From NCBI GenBank assembly GCA_001800075.1, contig MGUR01000022.1, positions 28,763 to 42,193 on the forward strand: DNA of 13,431 nucleotides, read 5' to 3'. Positions 1 through 6,727 of this stretch are shown piece by piece. Positions within the stretch are counted from its first letter, which is position 1; the number at the start of each line of letters is the position of its first letter. The notes below the pieces were generated by a model, which saw only the letters and a program-made list of their open reading frames with translations, had not been told where the DNA came from and ran no database searches. This DNA comes from Elusimicrobia bacterium RIFCSPLOWO2_01_FULL_59_12. Its GTDB lineage: Bacteria > Elusimicrobiota > Elusimicrobia > 2-01-FULL-59-12. The position numbers were made by a program, and so were the translations under genes.

Positions 1-1289
1 CGTTCCTTTACCTTCTCTCGCTTATCGCGTATCTGCGCTTTGAGTCATCAGCCCGAAGGGTATCTGCCAAGGCGAGCTCCTGGCGGTGGTATTTCATTTC
101 ATTGCTTCTCTACCTATCCGCCCTCTTCGCGAAAACGGTTACGGCCTCACTGCCGGCAGCGGTCTGCCTTCTGCTGTGGTGGAAACGGGGCCTTCAGCGG
201 CAGGCGATCCTGAGGCTCCTGCCCTTCTTCATCCTGGGGTGGATCCTCGGGCTGCACACCCTCTGGGTGGAAAAAACCTATGCCGGCGCTGTCGGCAGTG
301 ATTGGGCTCTGGGAGCCGCGCAACGATTCGTCGTCGCCGGACGCGCGCTGTGGTTCTATGCGGGGAAAATCGTTTGGCCAAATCCTCTCATGTTTATTTA
401 CCCTCGCTGGCCCCTTGCGTCCTTGGGTGGAGCAGCGTTCTTTTTTCCACTGAGCGCCGCAGCGGTCCTCACGCTCTTGTGGGTTTTCCGCAACCGGACG
501 GGAGAAGCGCCTTTCGTCGCGGTCGCTTTTTTTGCGGGCACGCTCACTCCCGCTCTGGGGTTCTTTAATCTCTATCCCATGCGATATTCATTTGTGGCAG
601 ACCATTTTCAGTATTTGGCGAGTTTGGGATTGTTCAGCCTGGTGGCAGCCATTCTGGCCCGGGGGTTTGCTTGGTTGAAGAAAAGATCCTCCCCTCTGGC
701 CATCGCGGCACTTGGCTTGCTGATTTTTAACCTAGGATTCGCCACCGCGCAAGAGACCCTTAAGTACAAAAATAATGAGAGCCTGTGGCGTGACACACTG
801 GCCAAAAACGGATCCTGCGCCATCGCCCATCACAACCTGGCCGCCCTCCTGTACGCTCGCGGCGATCTGCACGGCGCATTGGATTCCTTCAGGTCGGCTC
901 ACCGGCTGAATCCGGACGATCCGGAGACAAATATCAATCTCGGTCAGGTTCTATTTAGACTCCGACGCTCGGACGAGGCGTTGCCCTATTTTCATGACGG
1001 CCTGACCCGTGGCATTCCCGATCCAAAAGCTCTGAATAACTACGGGGTCGCCCTGATGAATGCAGGGCGGGCATTGGAAGCGATCCCGCCCTTGGAGAGG
1101 GCCCTTCGCTTGCTGCCGGGCGACCGTCTCATCCAAAACAATCTCCAGCGGGCGCGCGCTCTCAAAAAGCGCCGTGCGGGAACACCCCCTCGCTCCCGAA
1201 GGGCCCCTGAAGCCTTGCATAGGTTTCAGTTAAGCTATAATTCCTTAACGGCATATGAAACGGGCTGCGATTTATCCCGGGTCCTTTGA
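1..1289 (+). CDS. Membrane protein with GT-C-like helices and C-terminal TPRs (TMTC-like), 5' partial
   Basis: The frame is open from base 3, so the gene begins before the window and 428 residues are visible. TTG at 102 is not a credible start, because membrane-like coding continues upstream of it. The N-terminal two thirds hold several hydrophobic helices with landmarks of the bacterial TMTC-like family: a helix-K-helix-P stretch ending in WWKR (fragment residues 36-61), LWFYAGKIVWPNP (116-128), RYSFVADHFQYLASLG (194-209) and ESLWRDTL (259-266). About three TPR units follow (residues 273-388). Eukaryotic TMTCs are protein O-mannosyltransferases of the GT-C fold. Bacterial members are poorly characterised, so any glycosyltransferase role here is inference; the N-terminal acidic catalytic motif would lie outside the window. 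The last 40 or so residues are basic, look unconserved and overlap coaD by 35 bases. Confidence 0.75.
   Translation, partial: FLYLLSLIAYLRFESSARRVSAKASSWRWYFISLLLYLSALFAKTVTASLPAAVCLLLWWKRGLQRQAILRLLPFFILGWILGLHTLWVEKTYAGAVGSDWALGAAQRFVVAGRALWFYAGKIVWPNPLMFIYPRWPLASLGGAAFFFPLSAAAVLTLLWVFRNRTGEAPFVAVAFFAGTLTPALGFFNLYPMRYSFVADHFQYLASLGLFSLVAAILARGFAWLKKRSSPLAIAALGLLIFNLGFATAQETLKYKNNESLWRDTLAKNGSCAIAHHNLAALLYARGDLHGALDSFRSAHRLNPDDPETNINLGQVLFRLRRSDEALPYFHDGLTRGIPDPKALNNYGVALMNAGRALEAIPPLERALRLLPGDRLIQNNLQRARALKKRRAGTPPRSRRAPEALHRFQLSYNSLTAYETGCDLSRVL
1215..1241 (+). promoter_or_regulatory. Probable coaD promoter
   Basis: A perfect -10 box, TATAAT, lies at 1236-1241. The best -35 match, TTGCAT, is at 1215-1220, giving a short 15-base spacer, so the -35 is weak or displaced. 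The site sits inside the tail of the upstream coding region. A start point about seven bases after the -10 box would fall near 1248, leaving only about seven bases before the coaD ATG at 1255. No Shine-Dalgarno sequence precedes that ATG. Confidence 0.55.
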
Positions 1290-1743
1290 CCCCGTTACCA
1301 ACGGCCACCTTGATATCATCGAACGCGCCCGTCATTTGTTCGATGAAATTATTGTGGCGGTCAGTGAAAACCCTTCCAAGCGTCCGTATTTTTCACTCCC
1401 TGAGCGCCTCCGGTTCCTCCACCAGGCCGTCGGTGCCCGCCCCGGGGTCCGCGTGGAAGCGTTCTCGGGACTGCTGACGGATTACGTCAAAAAGAAAAAA
1501 GCGGTCGCCGTCATCCGCGGCCTTCGCGCCGTCTCGGATTTTGAGTACGAATTTCAGATGGCCCTGATGAACCGCCGCCAGAACAACCGATTTGAAACCG
1601 TCTTCCTGATGCCCGACGAGAAATACACCTATCTCTCCTCCAGCCTGGTCCGGGAAGTATCCCGCCTGGGCGGCCGGGTTCGCGGTCTGGTCCCCACGGG
1701 AGTCGAAAAGGCCCTCCAACAGCGCGCCCAAGATCACGCTTGA
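1255..1743 (+). CDS. coaD: Phosphopantetheine adenylyltransferase
   Basis: CoaD transfers an adenylyl group from ATP to 4'-phosphopantetheine, giving dephospho-CoA, the penultimate step of coenzyme A synthesis in the cytosol. At 162 residues it has the usual family length. The nucleotidyltransferase signature is complete: YPGSFDPVTNGHLDII (residues 7-22, with the T/H-x-G-H motif at 15-18), RGLRAVSDFEYE (88-99) and the C-terminal YLSSSLVREV (126-135). The ATG at 1255 lies exactly where the family starts, but no ribosome binding site precedes it, and a TATAAT box ends 13 bases upstream. The start overlaps the end of the TPR gene by 35 bases in another frame. An 88-base gap follows and carries the probable pta promoter. 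The downstream gene, pta, makes acetyl-CoA from CoA, a loose metabolic link. Confidence 0.97.
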   Translation: MKRAAIYPGSFDPVTNGHLDIIERARHLFDEIIVAVSENPSKRPYFSLPERLRFLHQAVGARPGVRVEAFSGLLTDYVKKKKAVAVIRGLRAVSDFEYEFQMALMNRRQNNRFETVFLMPDEKYTYLSSSLVREVSRLGGRVRGLVPTGVEKALQQRAQDHA

Positions 1744-1797
1744 ACCTATCGCGGCAGAGGCTGCAACCCGGCACGGCATGGAAAATCCTGTTTTGCC

Positions 1798-1826
1798 TTG
1801 ACAACAGCGCGATTCCCTGCTAACAA
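1798..1826 (+). promoter_or_regulatory. Probable promoter of the pta-pilT-pilC unit
   Basis: A perfect -35, TTGACA (1798-1803), is followed after 17 bases by TAACAA (1821-1826), preceded by the extended -10 dinucleotide TG at 1818-1819. The -10 is weak (three of six consensus bases), but the spacing and extension are right. The expected start point, about 1833, coincides with the pta initiation codon, so the message would be leaderless. This is the only good promoter candidate I see ahead of pta, pilT and pilC. Confidence 0.55.
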
Positions 1827-1834
1827 AATCAGTG

Positions 1835-2884
1835 ATGGCGACCCATTCGTGGCATAATTTCCGACAAAAAGCAGCACGCCAACCGCAGCGCATTCTCCTG
1901 GCCGAAGGAGAGGATCCGCGGGTGATCAAAGCGGCGCGCGTGCTTCAGGCTGAAAAAATCGCCCTGCCGTGGCTGGTCGGTTCGCGAAAAAAAACCGAAC
2001 TTCTTTGGAAACAGGAGGGGGGATCCGTCGATGACCTGGTCTGTGTCGACCCCTCGGGATTATCCGCCTCGGAAAGAAAGAGCTGGGCGGAGGAATGGGC
2101 CGCTCTTCCCCGGAACAAACGGCATTCCGCCGATGAGGCGATGATCAGGGTCCAAGACCCGCTGATCCTGGGATGCCTGCATTTGAAAAAGGGGAAAGTC
2201 GACGGTTTCATCGGAGGCGCCACGCGCACAACGGCAGACACGCTCCGTGCGGTCTTGAACGTCATCGGCTTGGCGCCTGCTGCAACCACGCTCTTCGGAT
2301 TTTTTCTTCTTGAAAACCATTCCGCCCCCGCGCCGGGATCCTTGATTCTTCTGGCCGACTGCGCCGTGAACCCGGACCCCTCCGCCAAGCAACTATCGAA
2401 CATCGCCGTCGGCGCCGCCGCCGCCTATGAGTTTTTTCTGGCCGAGCCGCCCCGTGTGGCGTTTTTGTCGTTCTCCACGCTTGGAAGCGCTTCCCATCCC
2501 ATGGTGGATAAAGTTCGCGAAGCGCTGAGCCTGGCGCGCTCCCAGGCCGGCCGCATCACCTTTGACGGCGAGTGGCAGGCCGACACGGCGCTGGATCCTT
2601 TCTCGGCCGCCGTGAAGGGGGCCGGCTCATCCCCCCTGGCGGGCAAAGCCAATGTCCTGATCGTTCCCGATTTGAACAGCGGCAACATCGCCTACAAGAT
2701 CGCGCAGCGCCTGGGCCGGCTCCGGGCGGTGGGGCCTGTTCTCTGGGGTACGGCCCAGCCCGCGAATGATTTGTCCCGGGGCTGCTCCTCGGAGGACATT
2801 ATCGACCTGGCGGCCCTGACGGCCCTTCAAGCCCAGAGTCTCCGCCGCCAACCCGCTTTCGCCCAAAAGGAGGTCCGCTCGTGA
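1835..2884 (+). CDS. pta: Phosphate acetyltransferase
   Basis: Pta interconverts acetyl-CoA plus phosphate with acetyl phosphate plus CoA, usually paired with acetate kinase for ATP formation or acetate uptake; ackA is not in this window. The 349-residue protein is the short, single-domain type. Family blocks run in order: GFIGGATRTTADTLR (residues 124-138), DCAVNP (175-180), FSTLGSASHPMVDKVREA (213-230), PDLNSGN (278-284) and the active-site NDLSRG (311-316, with the Ser-Arg pair at 314-315). Phosphate butyryltransferase is a less likely relative, since the PDLNSGN and NDLSRG blocks are typical of Pta. A GTG at 1832 directly precedes the ATG at 1835 and is possible. There is no Shine-Dalgarno, and a promoter places the 5' end at or near the start codon. 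The stop codon overlaps the pilT GTG start (GTGA), so this metabolic gene heads a pilus transcription unit. Confidence 0.93.
   Translation: MATHSWHNFRQKAARQPQRILLAEGEDPRVIKAARVLQAEKIALPWLVGSRKKTELLWKQEGGSVDDLVCVDPSGLSASERKSWAEEWAALPRNKRHSADEAMIRVQDPLILGCLHLKKGKVDGFIGGATRTTADTLRAVLNVIGLAPAATTLFGFFLLENHSAPAPGSLILLADCAVNPDPSAKQLSNIAVGAAAAYEFFLAEPPRVAFLSFSTLGSASHPMVDKVREALSLARSQAGRITFDGEWQADTALDPFSAAVKGAGSSPLAGKANVLIVPDLNSGNIAYKIAQRLGRLRAVGPVLWGTAQPANDLSRGCSSEDIIDLAALTALQAQSLRRQPAFAQKEVRS
2867..2874 (+). promoter_or_regulatory. Ribosome binding site of pilT
   Basis: AAGGAGGT, a full Shine-Dalgarno match, lies six bases before the GTG at 2881 and inside the end of pta. It fixes the GTG as the pilT start in preference to the in-frame ATG at 2890. 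Confidence 0.85.
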
Positions 2885-3984
2885 GCCCCATGGTCCCCGG
2901 CAACATTCTGGATATGGCAGAACTGCTCAAGGTGATGGTCGACCAGAAAGCGTCGGACCTGCATATCACGCTGGGGGCGCCTCCCATGCTCCGGGTGGAC
3001 GGCCTGATCGTCCCGACGTCATTCCCCAAACTCTCCGCGGAAATCTGCCAGCGGCTGATCTATTCGCTTTTAACCGACACCCAGAAACAGCGTTTTGAAT
3101 CCATGAACGAGCTGGATATTTCCTTCGGCATCAAGGACATCGGGCGCGTTCGCATGAATGTCTACCGGCAGCGCGGCGTCATCGGGGCCGCTCTGCGCTC
3201 GATCCCGCAGCATATCCAGGGGTTGGATGAACTGGGCCTCCCTCCGGTCACCTACGACATCCTTAAAATTCCGAAGGGGCTGGTCCTGGTCACAGGACCC
3301 ACCGGTTCGGGTAAATCGACCTCCCTGGCTTCCATGATTGACTACCTGAACACCAACCAGCAGGTTCATATCGTCACCGCTGAGGACCCGATTGAATTCG
3401 TGCACTATCACAAAAAGGCGATCGTCAACCAGCGGGAGGTCGGCTCGGATACGGCGTCCTTTTCGCAAGCCCTAAAGTACGTCGTTCGGCAGGACCCGGA
3501 CATCATCCTGATCGGCGAAATGCGGGACTTGGAAACCGTGCAGGCAGCGATCAATATCGCGGAAACCGGACACTTGGTTTTCGCAACGCTCCATACGACC
3601 GACGCGCCGCAGTCCATCAACCGGATAATCGACGTCTTTCCTCCTCACCAGCAAAGCCAGGTCCGCGCGCAGCTGTCCTTTGTGCTCCAGGCGATTTTCT
3701 GCCAGACCTTGCTGCCGAAGATGTCCGGCAAGGGACGGGTGATGGCCGTCGAGGTCCTGGTGGTCACGCCGGCCATCCGCAACTTGATCCGTGATGAAAA
3801 GACCGAACAGATTTTGATCTCCATGCAAACCGGGGCCAAATACGGCATGCAGACCATGAACATGGCCCTGCATGACCTGTACGCGCGGCATCTCATCAGT
3901 TACCAGGAAGCTCTGGCCGCGTCGACGGACCCGGACGATCTCAAGCGCATCACGCAGCGGGGCAGCTCAACGGGACCGGTGTAA
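2881..3984 (+). CDS. pilT: Type IV pilus retraction ATPase PilT
   Basis: PilT is the hexameric cytoplasmic ATPase that powers pilus retraction and twitching motility at the PilC platform. The 367-residue protein has the PAS-like N-domain followed by the secretion-ATPase core: Walker A GPTGSGKST (residues 139-147, Lys145), the Asp box with AEDPIEF (167-173), Walker B DIILIGEMRD (207-216, Glu213) and the His box HLVFATLHTTDA (231-242). PilT rather than PilB is indicated by the short N-terminus, the absence of the tetracysteine zinc site of PilB, and the C-terminal AIRNLIRDEKTEQI helix, a PilT hallmark needed for retraction. The GTG start follows a perfect Shine-Dalgarno and overlaps the pta stop by four bases. 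pilC follows after 21 bases. No pilB is present here, so the extension ATPase must be encoded elsewhere. Confidence 0.97.
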   Translation: MSPMVPGNILDMAELLKVMVDQKASDLHITLGAPPMLRVDGLIVPTSFPKLSAEICQRLIYSLLTDTQKQRFESMNELDISFGIKDIGRVRMNVYRQRGVIGAALRSIPQHIQGLDELGLPPVTYDILKIPKGLVLVTGPTGSGKSTSLASMIDYLNTNQQVHIVTAEDPIEFVHYHKKAIVNQREVGSDTASFSQALKYVVRQDPDIILIGEMRDLETVQAAINIAETGHLVFATLHTTDAPQSINRIIDVFPPHQQSQVRAQLSFVLQAIFCQTLLPKMSGKGRVMAVEVLVVTPAIRNLIRDEKTEQILISMQTGAKYGMQTMNMALHDLYARHLISYQEALAASTDPDDLKRITQRGSSTGPV

Positions 3985-4005
3985 TGTCCGGAAAGGAAGC
4001 CGTTC

Positions 4006-5232
4006 GTGGCCCAATATAAATACACGGCTCGGAACACCGCCGGCAAAACGATTGAGGGCGTGATCGAAGCCCAGGTCCAAAAACTGGCCATCGAAAAACT
4101 CCGGGGTCAAAAATACACCGTGATGAGCCTGTCGGAAGTGAAGGGCGGAGGACCGACGGATCTGATGAGCCGCCTGAACCCGTTTAAGGGATCCATCAAG
4201 GGAAAAGATCTGGTGATCTTCAGCCGGCAATTAGCGACGCTGGTATCGGCGGGCGTTCCCATCGTCCAAGGGCTGAATATCTTGGAGGCTCAAATTGAAA
4301 GCTCCGCCTTCAAAACCGTTATTTCCGGTATAAGGACGGATATCGAAAGCGGTGTCGCTATCGCCGACGCCATGAAAAAGCATCCCAAAGCGTTTTCAGA
4401 GCTTTATGTTTCCATGATCCGCGCCGGGGAAACCGGCGGCGTGCTGGATTCCATTCTGGAACGGCTCTCGACCTATCTGGAAGCCGCCGAGGAACTCAAA
4501 AACAAGGTCAAGGGAGCGATGGTGTACCCGGCGGTGGTGAGCGGGGTGGCGAGCTCAGTCACCCTCTTTCTGATGGTGGGCGTCATTCCTACCTTCAAGA
4601 AAGTTTTTTCCAGTTTCGGCCACGAACTGCCGCTTCCGACCCGCATCCTCATGAGCCTTTCCGACGCCTTGGCCAATCATATGCTGCTGGTCCTTCTGAC
4701 CCCCGTGGTCCTGTTTTTTCTGTTTCGCGCCTGGTACCGGACGGAAAAAGGGCACGACGCCACCGACGCCCTCCTGATCCGCCTGCCGGTGATGGGGGAA
4801 CTCATCAAGAAGGTCGCGGTCGCCAAATTCACGCGCACGCTGGGCACGCTCATCAAATCAGGCGTCCCCATCCTGCAAGCGCTGGACACGGTCGCAAAAA
4901 CGTCGGGGAACCGAGTGATCGAGCGAACGATCATGAGCGCCCGGGAATCGATCCGGGAGGGGGAAAAAATCGCCGACCCCTTGAAAGCCTCCGGCGTCTT
5001 CCCTCCGATGGTCCTCCAGATGATCTCGGTGGGGGAGGAGACCGGAAACCTGGAAACCATGCTCAATAAAATTGCCGATTTTTACGATCAAGAAGTAGAT
5101 ACGGCCATCAAGGCCATGACCTCGCTCATCGAACCGGCCGTCATTTGCGTCATGGGGGTGGTGATCGGGGCCATTGTCATCTGCATGTTCCTGCCCATCT
5201 TCGAGATGAGCCAGCTTGCGGGGAATGCCTGA
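4006..5232 (+). CDS. pilC: Type IV pilus inner-membrane platform protein PilC
   Basis: PilC (GspF family) is the inner-membrane platform that contacts the motor ATPases and is thought to feed or remove pilins at the base of the fibre. At 408 residues it has the standard length. The short YKYTARNTAGKTIEG start is typical, followed by two repeated T2SF domains: one opens with FSRQLATLVSAGVPIVQGL (residues 72-90), the second with FTRTLGTLIKSGVPILQAL (275-293). Each carries the conserved AGETGG or GEETGN turn (140-145, 343-348). Membrane segments lie at about 174-195, 224-243 and 376-398. The GTG start at 4006 has AAAGGAAG at 3992-3999 and lies 21 bases after pilT, so the two are probably co-transcribed. 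A 147-base gap follows, with the pilin promoter and no obvious terminator for this unit. Confidence 0.97.
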   Translation: MAQYKYTARNTAGKTIEGVIEAQVQKLAIEKLRGQKYTVMSLSEVKGGGPTDLMSRLNPFKGSIKGKDLVIFSRQLATLVSAGVPIVQGLNILEAQIESSAFKTVISGIRTDIESGVAIADAMKKHPKAFSELYVSMIRAGETGGVLDSILERLSTYLEAAEELKNKVKGAMVYPAVVSGVASSVTLFLMVGVIPTFKKVFSSFGHELPLPTRILMSLSDALANHMLLVLLTPVVLFFLFRAWYRTEKGHDATDALLIRLPVMGELIKKVAVAKFTRTLGTLIKSGVPILQALDTVAKTSGNRVIERTIMSARESIREGEKIADPLKASGVFPPMVLQMISVGEETGNLETMLNKIADFYDQEVDTAIKAMTSLIEPAVICVMGVVIGAIVICMFLPIFEMSQLAGNA

Positions 5233-5315
5233 ACAGCCTGTCCTGGCGATGCGTTCTTAGCTCTGTTACAAACAACTCCGCGTGTAAAACTGTGCGTGTT
5301 CCCGTAATGAGGCGC

Positions 5316-5344
5316 TTGACAGCTTTGCACATGAGTGATAGACT
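5316..5344 (+). promoter_or_regulatory. Strong promoter of the pilin gene
   Basis: TTGACA (5316-5321), a 17-base spacer and TAGACT (5339-5344) form a near-consensus housekeeping promoter. The expected start is near 5351, giving a leader of about 29 bases with a perfect Shine-Dalgarno. No -24/-12 RpoN site of the kind driving pilA in Pseudomonas or Geobacter was seen. The preceding part of the pilC-pilA gap (5233-5315) shows nothing recognisable. Confidence 0.8.
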
Positions 5345-5363
5345 CGGCGTGTCATATTACTAT

Positions 5364-5370
5364 AGGAGGT
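5364..5370 (+). promoter_or_regulatory. Ribosome binding site of the pilin gene
   Basis: AGGAGGT lies nine bases before the ATG at 5380, selecting it over the in-frame ATG at 5386 and the in-frame GTG at 5335, which falls inside the promoter. It is the strongest Shine-Dalgarno in the window, in keeping with a highly expressed structural protein. Confidence 0.85.
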
Positions 5371-5379
5371 AATAGCCAG

Positions 5380-5823
5380 ATGAACATGAAGACAAAAAGA
5401 GGGTTTACCCTCATCGAGCTGATGATCGTCGTTGCTATCATTGGTATTCTAGCCGCCATCGCCATACCGAAGTTCGCTCAGTTGGTCGCGAAGAGTAACG
5501 AAGCCAACACCAAGGGCAACCTCGGTGCCATGCGTTCGGCGCTCTCCATCTACTACGGAGACATGGAGGGATGGTACCCGTCAGACGAACTGGCCTCGTT
5601 GACCAATGCTGCAAAGTACATGACGACCATTCCCCTGGCCAAACTGCCGCCCACTAGCTTCAACATAGGGCACGGAGACCTCAGTGACGTGGATGGAGCC
5701 ATCGCCCCTAGCGACGCTGGTGGGTGGACCTACAACAATACCGTGGGCAACGCCAATTGGGGGCAATTCTTGGTCAATTGTTCGCATTCGGACACCAAGG
5801 GCAATAAATGGACGTCCTACTAA
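5380..5823 (+). CDS. pilA: Type IV major pilin (prepilin)
   Basis: This is the probable structural subunit of the pilus, made as a 147-residue prepilin. The leader MNMKTKRG (residues 1-8) ends in the Gly before the PilD cleavage point, and mature Phe1 and Glu5 (residues 9 and 13) are in place within FTLIELMIVVAIIGILAAIA, the N-terminal hydrophobic helix. The globular part carries KGNLGAMRSALSIYYGDMEG (45-64) and ends in a short domain with Trp116, Trp127, VNCSHSDTKG (132-141) and a C-terminal Tyr. Only one cysteine (Cys134) is present, so the disulfide-bounded D-region of Neisseria or Pseudomonas pilins is absent. That pattern recalls GspG-like pilins of Elusimicrobiota. The gene stands alone between its own strong promoter and a hairpin terminator, which favours a major pilin over a minor pseudopilin; a pseudopilin role remains possible. 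Confidence 0.92.
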   Translation: MNMKTKRGFTLIELMIVVAIIGILAAIAIPKFAQLVAKSNEANTKGNLGAMRSALSIYYGDMEGWYPSDELASLTNAAKYMTTIPLAKLPPTSFNIGHGDLSDVDGAIAPSDAGGWTYNNTVGNANWGQFLVNCSHSDTKGNKWTSY

Positions 5824-5854
5824 ATTAGAGACCGTTGTATTGTCATTTGCATAA

Positions 5855-5888
5855 AAGAACGGCCGCCAGACACCTGGCGGCCGTTCTT
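5855..5888 (+). terminator. Hairpin terminator after the pilin gene
   Basis: The arm AAGAACGGCCGCCAG (5855-5869) pairs perfectly over 15 bases with 5874-5888 around an ACAC loop. The following bases are only moderately T-rich (TTTGT at 5891-5895), so termination may be incomplete. It lies 31 bases after the pilin stop and 14 bases before pilD. It probably also protects the 3' end of the pilin message. Confidence 0.85.
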
Positions 5889-5902
5889 CGTTTGTCAATA
5901 AA

Positions 5903-6676
5903 ATGCTCTATTTTATTTCCATCCTTTCCGGGCTGATTGCCGGGAGTTTTTCCAATGTCTGCATTGCCCGGCTTCCTGAAGGCAAGTCGCTTTGGTTCCC
6001 CCGGTCCCATTGTCCAAAGTGTGATAAATCTCTCCGGGTCATCGACAATATCCCGGTCATCAGCTTTTTTCTGCTTCACCGGCGGTGTTTTGGGTGCCGC
6101 CAGCCTATTTCCTGGCGCTATCCGGCCGTCGAGGCGGCCCTGGCGGCCTTGTTTCTTTTCTCTGCCTGGTGGTTTCAACCCCAACTCGCTCGCATCGTCA
6201 TCTTTGACCTGTTGGTTTTCTTTTTACTCACGATTTCTGTCATCGATTTCCATCATAAAATCATCCCGAACGAACTGTCTTTTTCGCTTCTCGGGATTGG
6301 TCTGGCCGCGTCCTTCATCAACCCGTATCTTTCCGGAAAACCGCTATCCCGGCTGATGGAAAGCCTGCTGGCCGCAACGGCAGGAGGCGCGCTCATGATG
6401 TTGTTCGCCTGGAGTGGAGAAAAAATCTTCAAAAAAGAGGCCCTGGGAGGGGGGGACATCAAACTGATGGCTGGTTTTGGAGCCTTCCTGGGCTGGTCGG
6501 GCTTGATCGGATCGTTGACGCTGGGATCTCTGGTAGGAGCCGTATTCGGCAGCGCCCTGCTCCTGCTCAAACGCAAGCGACCTGGGGACGCCATCCCCTA
6601 TGGACCGTTTCTTTGCCTGGGCGCGTTTGTAAGCGCTTTGCTGCCCGGGGGGTGGTATTCCGTTCTTTTCCCTTGA
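5903..6676 (+). CDS. pilD: Prepilin peptidase / N-methyltransferase PilD
   Basis: PilD is the inner-membrane aspartic protease (A24 family) that removes prepilin leaders after Gly and N-methylates the new Phe1. The 257-residue protein has the whole bifunctional layout. An N-terminal helix with GSFSNVCIARLPEG (residues 14-27) precedes a cytoplasmic domain with paired zinc cysteines CPKC (37-40) and CFGC (62-65), linked to the methyltransferase-bearing form. Several membrane helices then carry the catalytic aspartates Asp115 in ISVIDFHHKIIPNE and Asp185 in GGGDIKL. Its obvious substrate is the pilin encoded just upstream. The ATG lacks a Shine-Dalgarno and lies 14 bases after a strong hairpin. 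No separate promoter was found, so it may depend on read-through. The stop codon overlaps the pilM -35 box. A run of seven G at 6449-6455 encodes the residues at the second active-site aspartate. Confidence 0.96.
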   Translation: MLYFISILSGLIAGSFSNVCIARLPEGKSLWFPRSHCPKCDKSLRVIDNIPVISFFLLHRRCFGCRQPISWRYPAVEAALAALFLFSAWWFQPQLARIVIFDLLVFFLLTISVIDFHHKIIPNELSFSLLGIGLAASFINPYLSGKPLSRLMESLLAATAGGALMMLFAWSGEKIFKKEALGGGDIKLMAGFGAFLGWSGLIGSLTLGSLVGAVFGSALLLLKRKRPGDAIPYGPFLCLGAFVSALLPGGWYSVLFP

Positions 6677-6701
6677 CAAGCCCTTTCCTGGCTGTTAGAT
6701 T
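6673..6701 (+). promoter_or_regulatory. Promoter of the pilMNOP unit
   Basis: TTGACA (6673-6678), overlapping the pilD stop codon, is followed after exactly 17 bases by TAGATT (6696-6701). The expected start point is near 6708, leaving a leader of about 20 bases that has no Shine-Dalgarno before the pilM ATG at 6728. Confidence 0.8.
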
Positions 6702-6727
6702 AACTTCGATCTTATTTCACTATCAAA

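Noticed and set aside
102..104. TTG as the start of the first gene
   Set aside because: The same frame is open back to base 3 with hydrophobic, family-like residues; the gene is cut by the window edge.
1393..1929. Long minus-strand open frames, the largest of 178 and 207 codons (1393-1929 and 6833-7456)
   Set aside because: All lie opposite well-identified genes, have no recognisable domains and arise from GC-rich codon usage.
5335..5379. Upstream in-frame GTG start for the pilin
   Set aside because: It falls in the promoter region, before the expected transcription start; the Shine-Dalgarno at 5364-5370 points to ATG 5380, which gives a standard short leader.
5892..5920. TTGTCA and TATTTC as a pilD promoter
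   Set aside because: The -10-like box lies downstream of the pilD start codon, and the match is poor.
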